DNA of 64,000 nucleotides from Smallanthus sonchifolius (Eukaryota > Streptophyta > Magnoliopsida > Asterales > Asteraceae), in NCBI GenBank assembly GCA_023525975.1, contig CM042021.1, positions 77,321,501 to 77,385,500 on the forward strand, read 5' to 3'. A program made the position numbers and the translations under genes. The notes beneath the pieces are model-generated. The model had not been told where the DNA came from, made no database searches, and saw only the letters and a list, made by a program, of their open reading frames with translations. This document shows positions 8,944 to 22,796 of this stretch, piece after piece. Numbering within the stretch: the first letter of the stretch is position 1; every line of letters starts with the position of its first letter.

Positions 8944-11900
8944 ATGGCACCTAAGCGTAGGACAACCCGTAACACTACTGGTGACAACAACGAGACAATT
9001 TCTCCAAATGTGGAACAACTCATAGCACAACGAGTAGCTGCTGCTATGCAACAGTATGAGGCAAACCGAAATAGTGGAGGAGGAACCGGCAGTGGTACCG
9101 GCGGAGGAGGTGCAGGAGGTAGCGGTACAGCTTGAGGTTCCGGAGGTTTCGGAGGTAATGGAATAAATAAGCCGTAACACCTAGTCATGATCCGAATTAA
9201 TGACGTTATGACTTGTAATTCTACAGATGCTCCAATTAGGAAGTGCTCTTACAAGACCTTTCTATCTTGCAAACCCCGTAACTTCAATGGCACTGAGGGT
9301 GCAGTTGGGCTAATGAGATGGATAGAGAAGATGGAATCGGTGATTGATATTAGTGAATGCACCGCTGACTGCATGGTGAAGTATTCTACATGCTCACTCA
9401 CTGATAAAGCTTTAACCTGGTGGAATTCACAAGTAAAGACTTTGGGAAGGCAGACAGCATATGAGTTGTCATGGGAAGACCTAAAAGCCATGATGATCGA
9501 GGAATACTGTCCTCGAAATGAGTTGCAAAAGATCGAATCTGAATTGTGGAATTTACAAATGACAGGAGACGATGTTGCTGGCTATACTGACCGATTCAAT
9601 GAGTTAGCAATCTTGGTTCCACACATGGTTACCCCAGAATACAAGAAGGTTGAAAGATACTTGTGGGGTCTCGCACCTCAAATCCGAAGTCTGGTGACTT
9701 CATCGAACCCTATGGATGCCAAGAGCGCCATAACTCTAGCTTTCAAGCTAAGGGATAATGCTGTACGTGATGGTTTGTTTGAGAAGAAGGAGACCGAAGG
9801 AGGGAAATCTGGAGAAAAGAGGAAATGGTTTGGAAAACCAATTAATCAAAACAAGAATCAAATTTACAAGAGACCTGAAACTATGAAAGCCTTTGTCGCC
9901 AACACTGTGGAACAAAAAGGATACCTTGGAGCACGACCAAGGTGTGACAATTGTGGATATCATCACAGTGGAAAGTGTACCCAATGTGGAAAATGTAAAA
10001 AGTATGGACATCTAGCCCATGACTGTAGGAGCAATACAAACCCTAACAAGATAAATCAAGTAGCAGGAAAAGTCAACCCAGGATCAGAAAGGATGAATCA
10101 AGGATGCTTTGAATGTGGAGATCCAAAGCACTTCAGAAAAGACTGTCCAAATTTGAAGAACCGAAACGACAATCAGGCCCGTGGAAGAGCATTTGTGATG
10201 GGGGCTGGTGACGCACGACAAGATCCAAAAATTGTCATTGGTACGTTCCCGATAAATAATCACTATGCCTCTATACTTTTCAATACGGGTGCTGATTTGA
10301 GTTTTGTGTCAAATGACTTTAAGTCCCTACTCGGTATTAAGCCCAGTAAACTAGACCAAAAGTATACAATTGAATTAGCGAACGGAAAATTAATTAATAC
10401 CGAAGAAGTCATTCAGGGTTGTACCTTATGTCTTAAAAACCACACATTTAGTATAGATCTGTTACCCGTTGATTTAGGAAGCTTTGACGTTGTTATTGGC
10501 ATGGATTGGTTGTCAAAGAATCATGCCGAGATTGTTTGCTTTGAGAAGATTGTCCAAATCCCACTCTCAAACGGAGAAGTTCTTTCGATTCAAGGTGAGA
10601 AGAGTGGAGTAACTTTAAGGATGATAAACTGCATGAAAGCTCGTAAGTATCTACGTAAAGGCTATTGCGTATTCCTGGCTCACGTCGTCGAAAAGAAACC
10701 CAAGGAACGTCGACTTGAAGAAATTCCAATCGTTAGGGATTACCCCGAAGTTTTTCCTAAAGACTTACCTGGATTACCACCACCGAGGCAAGTCGAATTC
10801 CGAATCGATTTGGTACCAAGATCCGCACCAATTGCCCGATCACCATATCGATTAGCACCTTCTGAAATGCAGGAATTGTCAAATCAACTTCAAGAGTTGC
10901 TTGATAAAGGTTTCATAAGACCGAGTTTCTCACCTTGGGGAGCTCCGGTCCTATTCGTAAAGAAAAAGGATGGAACTTTCAGAATGTGTATTGATTACCG
11001 AGAATTAAACAAGCTTACAATCAAAAACCGATACCCACTTCCTCGAATAGACGATTTGTTCGATCAACTACAAGGTGCTAGCTTCTATTCCAAAATCGAT
11101 CTACGTTCGGGGTATCATCAATTAAGAATCCAAGAAGAAGATGTACCAAAGACAGCATTTAGGACTCGTTACGGTCACTACGAGTTCCTAGTTATGCCAT
11201 TTGGTTTGACAAACGCACCAGCTGTCTTCATGGATCTCATGAACCGCGTGTGCAAGCCATACTTGGATAAATTCATGATTGTATTCATCGATGACATATT
11301 AATGTATTCACGAACTAAGGAGGATCATGAACATCATCTTAAATTAATCTTAGAACTACTCAGAAACGAGAAACTTTACGCTAAATTCTCTAAGTGTGAG
11401 TTTTGGATCCGAGAAGTGCATTTTCTTGGACATGTCATCAACAAGGAAGGAATTCACGTTGATCCATCTAAAATTGAAGCGATCAAAAACTGGGAAGCAC
11501 CAAAGACTCCGACAGAAGTACGTCAATTTTTAGGTTTGGCCGGTTATTACAGACGATTCATCGAGAATTTTTCAAAAATAGCCTTGCCTTTAACCACATT
11601 AACCCAGAAAGAAAAGAGGTATGATTGGAGTGACAAGCAAGAGTAAGCTTTTCAGTTACTGAAGCGGAAGCTGTGTAGTGCACCAATCTTATCCCTTCCT
11701 GAGGGAATCGACAACTTTGTTGTATACTGCGATGCATCACACCAAGGACTTGGTTGTGTGTTAATGCAAAGAGAAAAAGTCATCGCATATGCCTCACGAC
11801 AACTAAAAGTGCACGAAAAGAATTATACGACCCACGACTTGGAATTGGGTGCAGTTGTGTTTGCGCTCAAAATTTGGAGACATTACCTTTACGGTACAAG

Positions 11901-13572
11901 ATGTACTATCTTTACTGATCACAAGAGTCTCCAGCATATCTTTGATCAAAAGGAACTTAACATGAGACAACGTCGTTGGGTAGAACTACTAAACGACTAT
12001 GATTGTGATATCAAGTACCATCCCGGTAAAGCCAATGTCGTAGCAGACGCCTTAAGTCGTAAAGAACGAGTTAAAACTCTTCGTGTTCGTGCCCTAGAAT
12101 TGACAATTCACACGAATCTTACTACACAAATTCGGATGGCACAACCAGAGGCAATCAAAGAAGAAAACATTCAGAATGAAGCTTTACGAGGAATGATAAA
12201 GCAATTGGAGTCTAAGTCAGATGACACTTTATACTTCATGAATAGAATTTGGGTGACCCGTTTTGGTAACTTACGGGAGTTAGTTATGGACGAAGCCCAC
12301 AAGTCCAGGTACTCCATTCACCCAGGTTCAGATAAAATGTATAAGGATCTAAAAGAATTATATTGGTGGCCCAATATGAAAGGAGATATTGCCACATATG
12401 TCAGTAAATGCTTAACGTGTTCAAAAGTAAAAGCCGAACATCAGAAACCGTCTGGTTTATTACAACAACCTGAAATTCCCCAATGGAAATGGGAACAAAT
12501 TTCTATGGATTTCATCACGAAATTACCCAGGACGTCTAGTGGTTATGATACCATATGGGTAATTGTCGACCAATTAACGAAATCTGCTCACTTTCTGCCA
12601 ATGAAAGAAACTGACAAAACAGAGAAACTTACAAGACTCTATGTTAAAGAAATTGTGGCAAGACACGGAGTGCCAATTTCTATTATTTCTGATAGAGACA
12701 GCAGATTCGTGTCTAGAATCTGGAAATCATTACAAGAAGCAATGGGCACACGTCTTGACATGAGCACGGCATATCACCCACAAACAGATGGTCAAAGTGA
12801 ACGGACTATCCAGACACTAGAAGATATGCTCCGTGCGTGTGTAATTGATTTCGGAGGAAATTGGGATACTCATTTACCGTTAGCGGAGTTTTCCTACAAT
12901 AACATCTACCATACGAGCATTAAAGCAGCACCGTTTGAAGCTTTATATGGTCGTAAATGCCGCTCACGGCTATGTTGGGCGAAAGTTGGTGAAAAACATT
13001 TGACAGGCCCTGAGATTGTCCAGGAAACCACTGATAAGATCTTCAAAATTAAGGACCGTCTGAAAGCGGCCCGAGATAGACAAAAGAGCTACGCTGACAA
13101 CAGACGAAAACCATTAGAATTTCAAATTGGTGACCGAGTAATGTTAAAAGTCTCACCATGGAAAGGCGTTGCGAGGTTTGGTAACCGTGGTAAGCTCAAT
13201 CCTAGATACGTTGGACCGTTTGAAATATTGGCTAGGGTTGGCCCTGTAGCTTACAAGCTCAAGTTGCCACAAGAACTAAGCAATGTACATGATACGTTCC
13301 ATGTATCAAATCTCAAGAAGTGTTTATCAGACGAGACTTTGATCATACCGCCTGATGAAATTCACATTGACGATAAACTTCATTTCATCGAGCAACCAAT
13401 TGAGATATCAGATTGGAAGGTTCAAAAGCTGAGACGTAGTCGGATCAAACTGGTTAAAGTACGTTGGAACTCAATGCGTGGTCCTGAGTATACATGGGAA
13501 CGAGAGGACCAAATGAAAACAAAATACCCATCCTTGTTTGAGGATGCACCAGTTCAAGAGGACACAAATTGA
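8944..13572 (+). pseudogene. Ty3-A gag-protease-RT-RNase H-integrase-chromodomain polyprotein
   Basis: A single frame of about 1,543 codons encodes the full replication set. The chosen start is the ATG of MAPKRR at 8944. The gag capsid region spans about 9250-9750. Cys/His zinc knuckles lie at about 9949-10030 and 10108-10150. The protease motif is near 10270. RT spans about 10920-11420 (FIDD catalytic box near 11290), RNase H about 11700-12060, and integrase about 12290-12960 with its HHCC finger and DDE core. A chromodomain-like tail (VRW...YTWERED) lies at about 13450-13530. Breaks are in-frame TGA at 9133 and TAA at 9175, both in the Gly-rich gag N-terminus, and TAA at 11644 between RT and RNase H. 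The protease reads NTGA, with Asn at the catalytic Asp position, so the copy should not be autonomous. Confidence 0.9.
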
Positions 13573-13593
13573 ATTTCGGGACGAAATTCTGTT

Positions 13594-13606
13594 AACACGG
13601 GGAGAA
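13594..13606 (+). other. Polypurine tract of Ty3-A
   Basis: A purine-rich run including ACGGGGAGAA directly abuts the 3' LTR start TGTGACAACC at 13607. It is the expected plus-strand primer. Confidence 0.88.
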
Positions 13607-15658
13607 TGTGACAACCCGACATTTCAGGTCAATATCCGTACACATTATAAACAAGTTTACGTTATAATTATTTTTGTGATTTATTTAATTTCACAAATAA
13701 AGACATTAAGGTCTAACAAAGACCGTACATGGTCTCAATTCACATTTGGTAATTTTAGGAGTTACCGGTTCACATACACTTATAACCCGACTAAATTCGA
13801 ACACTAGTGGTTAAAATAAATAACCAGAAAAATATATATATACATATATATATTATTTTACACAAACTTTGCGTAGAACAATAAATTATTTTCAGAATAA
13901 ATTTATAATACCGTGGAGGATCTAAACCGGATTTATTTACCCTTTAAAACTATAATTGATATTAATACCTAAATCTAATTGTTTTATTATTATAAACCAA
14001 CCTACTATTTGACTTTTGGCCGAAAAAGCCAGCGAAATCCCTCCCTTACTCGACCCATACCTCACTGAGAAAACTCACATATAACCATACTCGCTTCAAT
14101 CATTTTTCTCACAATTCCCATTCATCACACTCATTTCATACGGCAAATTCTCCATTTATCTTCAAAATCAAAGCCAAGTTTTAAGACAAAAACCATCAGG
14201 ATTCAGTGTTTTCAAGTGTTTCTGAAAAGGGTTTAGCAAAAGATTCAAGATCATCTCTGTTTTCGCTCATCATCATCGCCACTGTTTTAAAGGTAAAAAC
14301 TCGATATTTTCATATGATTTTCTTAAAATCCGGAGCCAAACATGCAAAATGTTCAAACACAAGTAAGATAACAAGAAAAGTGTATCAAATTCAAAGTTTA
14401 AAACATAAAAATATGCAGGACTGATTCTGTCAAACAGAAGTCCAGTAATCGAAACTAGGAGTTTTGATTTAACTCAATCGAAACTAGGAGTTTCGATACC
14501 TGTTGATCCATCGAATCTAGGAGTTTCGATGCCTTTTACTCAATCGAAACTAGGTAGTTTCGATAGCAAATACTCAATCGAAACTAGGTAGTTTCGATAC
14601 CTTATTCTCCATCGAAACTAAGTAGTTTCGACACACATATTCTCCATCGAAACTAAGTAGTTTCGACACCTGTACAACAGTCCCAGTTGTGCAGTAACTC
14701 AAAACTATTTTACAACAAAACATGTGTTGGAAAACTAAAACGATGTTTAAACAAACACAATCAGATTTACAAGGTCGGTGAACAATTTACAATTAAGACG
14801 TTGGTCTTAACAACAATTTACCCTTGGTATCTAGGGTACAAATAGTCAAGGTTGACTACAACAAGTTTTATCACAAGTATATACCCAAACTCAAGGTGAG
14901 TTTCACGGCCCCTTTTTACTGTTTTTCTAATATTTGGGGGAAGAACATACTTCAACTATTTTATGGGATAACAAGAGAATAAGACACGACTTTATGTTTA
15001 CATGGGATGAGAACAACACATTGGAGGCCGCTAAAGTCCCCTGGAACAACATAGTAACCATTAACTGTAGCCTAGGGTCCTATGAATAGTACTATGGAGA
15101 GTGACGTCTCCCGGTCATGGTTAGTCGCGCTAACCACAATCTGGAGGATTTATGGCCGCATAGAATCTGATAACGCTTAATAGGGGCTCACACATGTCAC
15201 GGTTTGGTTACGCCTCATGTATGAACATATTATTTGTATTCCTAGCTAGTTTACAAATGGGTCAACAATTCTTATTCTGCTTATCTCATGCAACTGAATT
15301 ATTTATGAACAAATGAAGTTTACAAAGAACAATTTGATTAAACCTGTGAACTCACCAACCTTGTGTTGACGATTTTAAGTATGTTTTTAAGGTAACTGAA
15401 CGTGATTTCAAGGTTAGCAATTTAGATTACATGCATGCACGATGGATACTACTCAAGGAGGATTTCCCTTGTATAACTCATTGAATTGAGTCATATTTGT
15501 GAAATCTTAACTTTTTGTAAACTCAGATTATGTTTTTGTAATGTATAATCTTAATCTTGTTTATGTATCCATTTATCATGTATGTGTTTGCGGTAATCAT
15601 ATGCTTTGGAAACCAGTGAACGTCGTGCCTAGCGTTTCCTCCTTGGCGGGGTGTGACA
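13607..15658 (+). repeat. 3' LTR of Ty3-A
   Basis: This is 2,052 bp, nearly identical to 5660-7779, with seven palindromes (14448-14666) instead of nine. The donor-like AG|GTGAGT is at 14896. The acceptor CAG is mutated to AAG near 15390. GTTTA follows at 15659. Confidence 0.95.
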
Positions 15659-15663
15659 GTTTA

Positions 15664-16336
15664 CCTTACGGGGTAGTCGTGCTTGAAGCTTGGTACTTGT
15701 GCCTTACAGGGTGCAGTGCTTGAAGTTTGGTACGTGTCATCCTTGTGATGCCATGCTTGAAGTTTGGTGTTGAATGACCTAAGTATCGGGCCCTAGGATT
15801 TCTTCACCCGAATGACAGTACGGTGTTGATGGGCCTAGTGGTGGTGATCTTTAGGTTATTCCGCCAGTATGCGATGTTTGGAATTGACGATTACGAGAAG
15901 GCGCATATTCGATATGCTCGTTGACTTATGTTTATGAGGTTATGTTATGTTATTGCATGTTTTCGTACGCTTTTATTAATGAAGTTAAATGATATGTTTT
16001 TGGCAAATATTTGAAGTTAAGGCTTTATGAAAAGCTAGAACTCACCAGCGTAGCTGATTTTTAGTATGCATATTCAGGTTAAGGCAGGTTATGATGATGG
16101 ATGGTGATGCTGGGCAGCTTGATGAGTTACCCGGATGATATGAAGACTGGCATCCCATTATGTTTAGCTTATGTTACGTTTATATAATAGACTATGTTAC
16201 GCTTCCGCATGTTGAACAATGTCACGATTATGTTTTAATGGAATTTTCCGCTACGTTGTTTTAATATTCAAGTATAAGGACTCTTTGTGAATAAGTAAAT
16301 CCAACGAGTGAGCCCTCCCGGGTTTGGGGCCTTACA
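15664..16336 (+). repeat. LTR-derived tandem unit C, right part
   Basis: Unit C resumes after the right GTTTA duplication (15659-15663) and runs to the LTR end CCTTACA. With the left part it totals 1,615 bp. Confidence 0.9.
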
Positions 16337-17951
16337 TTTTACGTATAAGACTTGAAAATGAACATAGATCTAGCATCTAGAAGGAAAAACGAACGTTTTG
16401 AAGGTAAAAATCAGGATCCTGACGTGATCAGATCTGCATGCAAAAAGTTAGGGTTTTAGCAGGGAAGAAGACTGCCCGCAAGCAGGTCCTGCGTACTTAT
16501 CTAGTACGCAAGAAGCAGGTCCTGCGTACTTATCAAGTACGCAAGAAGCAGGTCCTGCGTACAAGTACGCAAGAAGCAAAAACTGCGTACTTATTAAGTA
16601 CGCAAGAACAAGGCCATGCGCACTTGCTAAGTGCGCAGGAATAGGGTCTATGGGTATATAGAGCTGGTTAGTGAAGTCAGTATGTTCACCTAATTCAGTA
16701 TGTTTAACCCGTTAGAGTCGGGATTAGGTGTGATGTGTATTTAACTACTCAATCCAGATCGTACGTGATGTTGCTGGGCCTTCAATTAGGACAACCTATA
16801 CTAGCTTATCAGGTGAGTTCTAGAAGCCCTCTTTTAAATGTTTTGAATAATATTTTTGGGTTGGTGTGCATACGTAACGATGTGACTATTTTATAAAACT
16901 ATGTTTATGAATGATGTATGTGACGTTTTATAAAATGATGTTTATGAACGATGTTTTGGAAGGAAAGGTTATGAAAGAAGTGTTTATGAAATATTTTACC
17001 AAAACAAGTTTACGAAGTGTTTATGAATGAATGAATGATTTTGAATAAAACGTACGAATGCTTTAACTGAAGTTTTGAAGTAAAAGAAGTGAATGTTTAC
17101 GAAAGTCACAAACGAACGAATCTGGCATTATTCCTTAGGGAATGAAGGTTATGGGTATGGGATGTATGTTATGGGACTTTACCTTTTAGGGTCCTTTATG
17201 GCTGGCCAACTGTTGTACAAATGGGGTGATGACGGTCACCAAGAGGATTATCGTGATCCTTGAAGTTGGTAGGGTTTACCTTACGGGGTAGTCGTGCTTG
17301 AAGCTTGGTACTTGTGCCTTACAGGGTGCAGTGCTTGAATTTTGGTACGTGTCATCCTTGTGATGCCATGCTTGAAGTTTGGTGTTGAATGACCTAAGTA
17401 TCGGGCCCTAGGATTTCTTCACCCGAATGACAGTACGGTGTTGATGGGCCTAGTGGTGGTGATCTTTAGGTTATTCCGCCAGTATGCGATGTTTGGAATT
17501 GACGATTACGAGAAGGCGCATATTCGATATGCTCGTTGACTTATGTTTATGATGTTATGTTATGTTATTGCATGTTTTCGTACGCTTTTATTAATGAAGT
17601 TAAATGATATGTTTTTGGCAAATATTTGAAGTTAAGGCTTTATGAAAAGCTAGAACTCACCAGCGTAGCTGACTTTTTAGTATGCATATTCAGGTTAAGG
17701 CAGGTTATGATGATGGATGGTGATGCTGGGCAGCTTGATGAGTTACCCGGATGATATGAAGACTGGCATCCCATTATGTTTAGCTTATGTTATTTTATAT
17801 AATAGACTATGTTACGCTTCCGCATGTTGAACAATGTCACGATTATGTTTTAATAATATTTTCCGCTACGTTGTTTTGATATTCAAGTATAAGAACTGTT
17901 TGTGGATAAGTAAATCCAACGAGTGAGGCCTCCCGGGTTTGGGGCCTTACA
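16337..17951 (+). repeat. LTR-derived tandem unit D (1,615 bp)
   Basis: A complete unit. It shares the AAAAACTGCG palindrome variant and the GGAATAGGG segment with units B and C, and CAGTATGCGATG with the units to its right. Its palindromes are near 16490-16637. Confidence 0.92.
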
Positions 17952-19566
17952 TTTTACGTATTAAACTTGAAAATGAACATAGATCTAGCATCTAGAAGGA
18001 AAAACGAACGTTTTGAATGTAAAAATCAGGATCTTGACGTGATCAGATCTGCACGCAAAAAGTTAGGGTTTTAGCTGGGAAGAAGACTGCCCGCAAGCAG
18101 GTCATGCGTACTTATCAGGTACGCAAGAAACAGGTCCTGCGTACTTATCAAGTACGCAAGAAGCAGGTCCTGCGTACAAGTACGCAAGAAGCAAAGCCTG
18201 CGTACTTATTAAGTACGCAAGAACAAGGCCTTGCGCACTTGCTAAGTGCGCAGGAATCGGGTCTATGGGTATATATAGCTGGTTAGTGAAGTCAGTATGT
18301 TCGCCTAATTCAGTATGGTTAACATGTTAGAGTCGGGATTAGGTGTGATGTGTATTTAACTACTCAATCCAGATCGTACGTGACGTTGTTGGGCCTTCAA
18401 TTAGGAAAACTTAGACTTGCTTATCATGTGAATTCTAGAAGCCCTCTTTTAAATGTTTTGAATAATATTTTTGGGCTGGTGTGCATACGTAACGATGTGA
18501 CTATTTTATAAAACAATGTTTATGAATAATGTATGTGACGTTTTATAAAATGATGTTTATGAACGATGTTTTGGAAGGAAAGGTTATGAAAGAAGTGTTT
18601 ATGAAATATTTTGCCAAAACAAGTTTACGAAGTGTTTATGAATGAATGAATGATTTTTAATAAAACGTACGAATGCTTTACCTGAAGTTTTGAAGTAAAA
18701 GAAGTGAATGTTTACGAAAGTCACAAACGAATGAATCTGGCATTATTCCTTAGGGAATGAAGGTTATGGGTATGGGATGTATGTTATGGGACTTTACCTT
18801 TTACGGGCCTTTGTGGCTGGCCAACTGTTGTACAAATGGGGTGATGACGGTCACCAAGGGGATTATCGTGATCCTTGAATATGGTACGGTTTACCTTACG
18901 GGGTAGTCGTACTTGAAGCATGGTATTGTGCCATACAGGGTGCAGTGCTTGAAGTTTGGTACGTGTCATCCTTGTGATGCCATGCTTGAAGTTTGGTGTT
19001 GAATGACCTAAGTATCGGGCCCTAGGATTTCTTCACCCGAAGGACAATACGGTGTTGATGGGCCTAGTGGTGGTGATCTTTAGGTTATTCCTTCAGTATG
19101 CGATGTTTGGATTTGACGATTACGAGAAGGCGCATATTCGATATGCTCGTTGACTTATGTTTATGATGTTATGTTATGTTATTGCATGTTTTCGTACGCT
19201 TTTATTAATGAAGTTAAATGATATGTTTTTGGCAAATATTTGAAGTTAAGGCTTTATGAAAAGCTAGAACTCACCGGCGTAGCTGACTTTTTAGTATGCA
19301 TATTCAGGTTAAGGCAGGTTATAATGATTGTTGGTGATGCTGGGCAGCTTGATGAGTTACCCGGATGATATGAAGACTGGCATCCCATTATGTTTAGCTT
19401 ATGTTATGTTTATATAATAGACTATGTTACGCTTCCGCATGTTGAACAATGTCACGATTATGTTTTAATGAAATTTTCCGCTACGTTGTTTTGATATTCA
19501 AGTATTAGAACTGTTTGTGAATAAGTAAATCCAACGAGTGAAGCCTCCCGGGTTTGGGGCCTTACA
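17952..19566 (+). repeat. LTR-derived tandem unit E (1,615 bp)
   Basis: A complete unit with palindromes near 18105-18252. A CATGCAAAAA to CACGCAAAAA change removes the ATG of the short frame that most other units share. Confidence 0.92.
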
Positions 19567-21181
19567 TTTTACGTATAAAACTTGAAAATGAACATAGATC
19601 TAGCATCTAGAATGAAAAACGAAAGTTTTGAATGTAAAAATCAGGATCTTGACATGATCAGATCTGCATGCAAAAAGTTAGGGTTTTAGCGGGGAAGAAG
19701 ACTGCCCGCAAGCAGGTCCTGCGTACTTATCTAGTACGCACGAAGCAGGTCCTGCGTACCTATCAAGTACGCAAGAAGCAGGTCCTGCTTACAAGTACAC
19801 AAGAAGCAAAGCCTGCGTACTTATTAAGTACGCAAGAACAAGGCCCTGCGTACTTGCTAAGTGTGCAGGAATAGGGTCTATTGGTATATATAGCTGGTTA
19901 GAGAAGTCAGTATGTTCGCCTAATTCAGTATGGTTAACACGTTAGAGTCGGGATTAGGTGTGATGTGTATTTAACTACTCAATCCAGATCTTACGTGACG
20001 TTGTTGGGCCTTCAATTAGGACAACTTAGACTAGCTTATCAGGTGAGTTCTAGAAGCCCTCTTTTAAATGTTTTGAATAATATTTTTGGGCTGGTGTGCA
20101 TACGTAACGATGTGACTATTTTATAAAACTATGTTTATGAATGATGTATGTGACGTTTTATAAAATGATGTTTATGAACGATGTTTTGGAAGGAAAGGTT
20201 ATGAAAGAAGTGTTTATGAAACATTTTGCCAAAACAAGTTTACGAAGTGTTTATGAATGAATGAATGATTTTTAATAAAACGTACGAATGCTTTAACTGA
20301 AGTTTTGAAGTAAAAGAAGTGAATGTTTACGAAAGTCACAAACGAACGAATCTGGCCTTATTCCTTAGGGAATGAAGGTTATGGGTATGGGATGTATGTT
20401 ATGGGCCTTTACCTTTTAGGGGCCTTTGTGGCTGGCCAACTGTTGTACAAATGGGGTGATGACGGTCACCAAGAGGATTATCGTGATCCTTGAAGTTGGT
20501 ACGGTTTACCTTACGGGGTAGTCGTGCTTTAAGCTTGGTACTTGTGCCTTACGGGGTGCAGTGCTTGAAGTTTGGTACGTGTCATCCTTGTGATGCCATG
20601 CTTGAAGTTTGGTGTTGAATGACCTAAGTATTCGGCCCTAGGATTTCTTCACCCGAAGGACAGTACGGTGTTGATGGGCCTAGTGGTGGTGATCTTTAGG
20701 TTATACCGCCAGTATGCGATGTTTGGAATTGACGATTACGAGAAGGTGCATATTCGATATGCTCGTTGACTTATGTTTATGATGTTATGTTATGTTATTG
20801 CATGTTTTCGTACGCTTTTATTAATGAAGTTAAATGATATGTTTTTGGCAAATATTTGAAGTTAAGGCTTTATGAAAAGCTAGAACTCACCAGCGTAGCT
20901 GACTTTTTAGTATGCATATTCAGGTTAAGGCAGGTTATGATGATGGATGGTGATGCTGGGCAGCTTGATGAGTTACCCGGATGATATGAAGACTGGCATC
21001 CCATTATGTTTAGCTTATGTTATTTTATATAATAGACTATGTTACGCTTCCGCATGTTGAACAATGTCATGATTATGTTTTAATGAAATTTTCCGCTACG
21101 TTGTTTTGATATTCAAGTATAAGAACTGTTTGTGAATAAGTAAATCCAACGAGTGAGGCCTCCTGGGTTTGTGGCCTTACA
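19567..21181 (+). repeat. LTR-derived tandem unit F (1,615 bp)
   Basis: A complete unit with palindromes near 19720-19868, one with an unpaired change (CTGCTTAC). It ends with the variant TCCTGGGTTTGTGGCC, shared only with unit G. Confidence 0.92.
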
Positions 21182-22796
21182 TTTTACGTATAAAACTTGA
21201 AAATGAACATAGATCTAGCATCTAGAAGGAAAAAACGAACGTTTTGAATGTAAAAATCGGGATCTTGACGTGATCAGATTTGCATGCAAAAAGTTAGGGT
21301 TTTAGCGGGGAAGAAGACTGCCCGCAAGCAGGTCCTGCGTACTTATCATGTACGCAAAAAGCAGGTCCTGCGTACTTATCAAGTACACAAGAAGCATGTC
21401 ATGCGTACAAGTACGCAAGAAGCAAAGCCTGTGTACTTATTAAGTATGCAAGAACAAGGCCATGCGCACTAGCTAAGTGCGCAGGAATCGGGCTATGGGT
21501 ATATATAGCTGGTTAGTGAAGTCAGTATGTTCACCTAATTCAGTATGGTTAACCCGTTAGAGTCGGGATTAGGTGTGATGTGTATTTAACTACTCAATCT
21601 AGATCGTACGTGACGTTGTTGGGCCTTCAATTAGGACAACTTAGACTAGCTTATCATGTGAGTTCCAGAAGCTCTCTTTTAAATTATTTGAATAATATTT
21701 TTGGGCTGGTGTGCATACGTAACGATGTGACTATTTTATAAAACTATGTTTATGAATGATGTATGTGACGTTTTATAAAATGATGTTTATGAACGATGTT
21801 TAGGAAGGAAAGGTTATGCAAGAAGTGTTTATGAAACATTTTGCCAAAACAAGTTTATGAAGTGTTTATGAATGAATGAATGATTTTTAATAAAACGTAC
21901 GAATGCTTTAACTGAAGTTTTGAAGTAAAAGAAGTGAATGTTTACGAAAGTCACAAACGAACGAATCTGGCATTATTCCATAGGGAATGAAGGTTATGGG
22001 TATGGGATGTATGTTATGGGCCTTTACCTTTTAGGGGCCTTTGTGGCTGGCCAACTGTTGTACAAATGGGGTGATGACGGTCACCAAGAGGATTATCATG
22101 ATCCTTGAAGTTGGTACGGTTTACCTTACGGGGTAGTCGTGCTTTAAGCTTGGTAGTTGTGCCTTACAGGGTGCAGTGCTTGAAGTTTGGTACGTGTCAT
22201 CCTTGTGATGCCATGCTTGAAGTTTGGTGTTGAATGACCTAAGTATTCGGCTCTAGGATTTCTTCACCCGAAGGACAGTACGGTGTTGATGGGCCTAGTG
22301 GTGGTGATCTTTAGGTTATTCCGCCAGTATGCGATGTTTGGAATTGACGATTACGAGAAGGCGCATATTCGATATGCTCGTTGACTTATGTTTATGATGT
22401 TATGTTATGTTATTTCATGTTTTCGTACGCTTTTATTAATGAAGTTAAATAATATGTTTTTGGCAAATATTTGAAGTTAAGGCTTTATGAAAAGCTAGAA
22501 CTCACCAGCGTAGCTGACTTTTTAGTATGCATATTCAGGTTAAGGCAGGTTATGATGATGGATGGTGATGCTGGGCAGCTTGATGAGTTACCCGGATGAT
22601 ATGAAGACTGGCATCCAATTATGTTTAGCTTATGTTATTTTATATAATAGACTATGTTACGCTTCCGCATGTTGAACAATGTCATGATTATGTTTTAATG
22701 AAATTTTCCGCTACGTTGTTTTGATATTCAAGTATAAGAACTGTTTGTGAATAAGTAAATCCAACGAGTGAGGCCTCCTGGGTTTGTGGCCTTACA
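21182..22796 (+). repeat. LTR-derived tandem unit G (1,615 bp)
   Basis: A complete unit that shares AGATTTGCATG and ACAAGAAGCATGTCATGCG with unit H, and the TCCTGGG end variant with unit F. Its palindromes, near 21336-21483, carry several unpaired mutations. Confidence 0.92.

Larger units (their letters stand above)
5660..15658 (+). mobile_element. Complete Ty3 chromovirus-type retrotransposon Ty3-A
   Basis: The element is 9,999 bp with LTRs of 2,120 and 2,052 bp, TG...CA ends, a GTTTA target duplication, an initiator-Met tRNA primer site, an extra reading frame before gag, one gag-pol frame with three stops, a polypurine tract and a C-terminal chromodomain-like tail. By eye the LTRs differ at roughly 15-20 positions plus a two-palindrome length difference, so the insertion is young. 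The tail and LTR length suggest the Tekay/Del clade. Confidence 0.93.
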
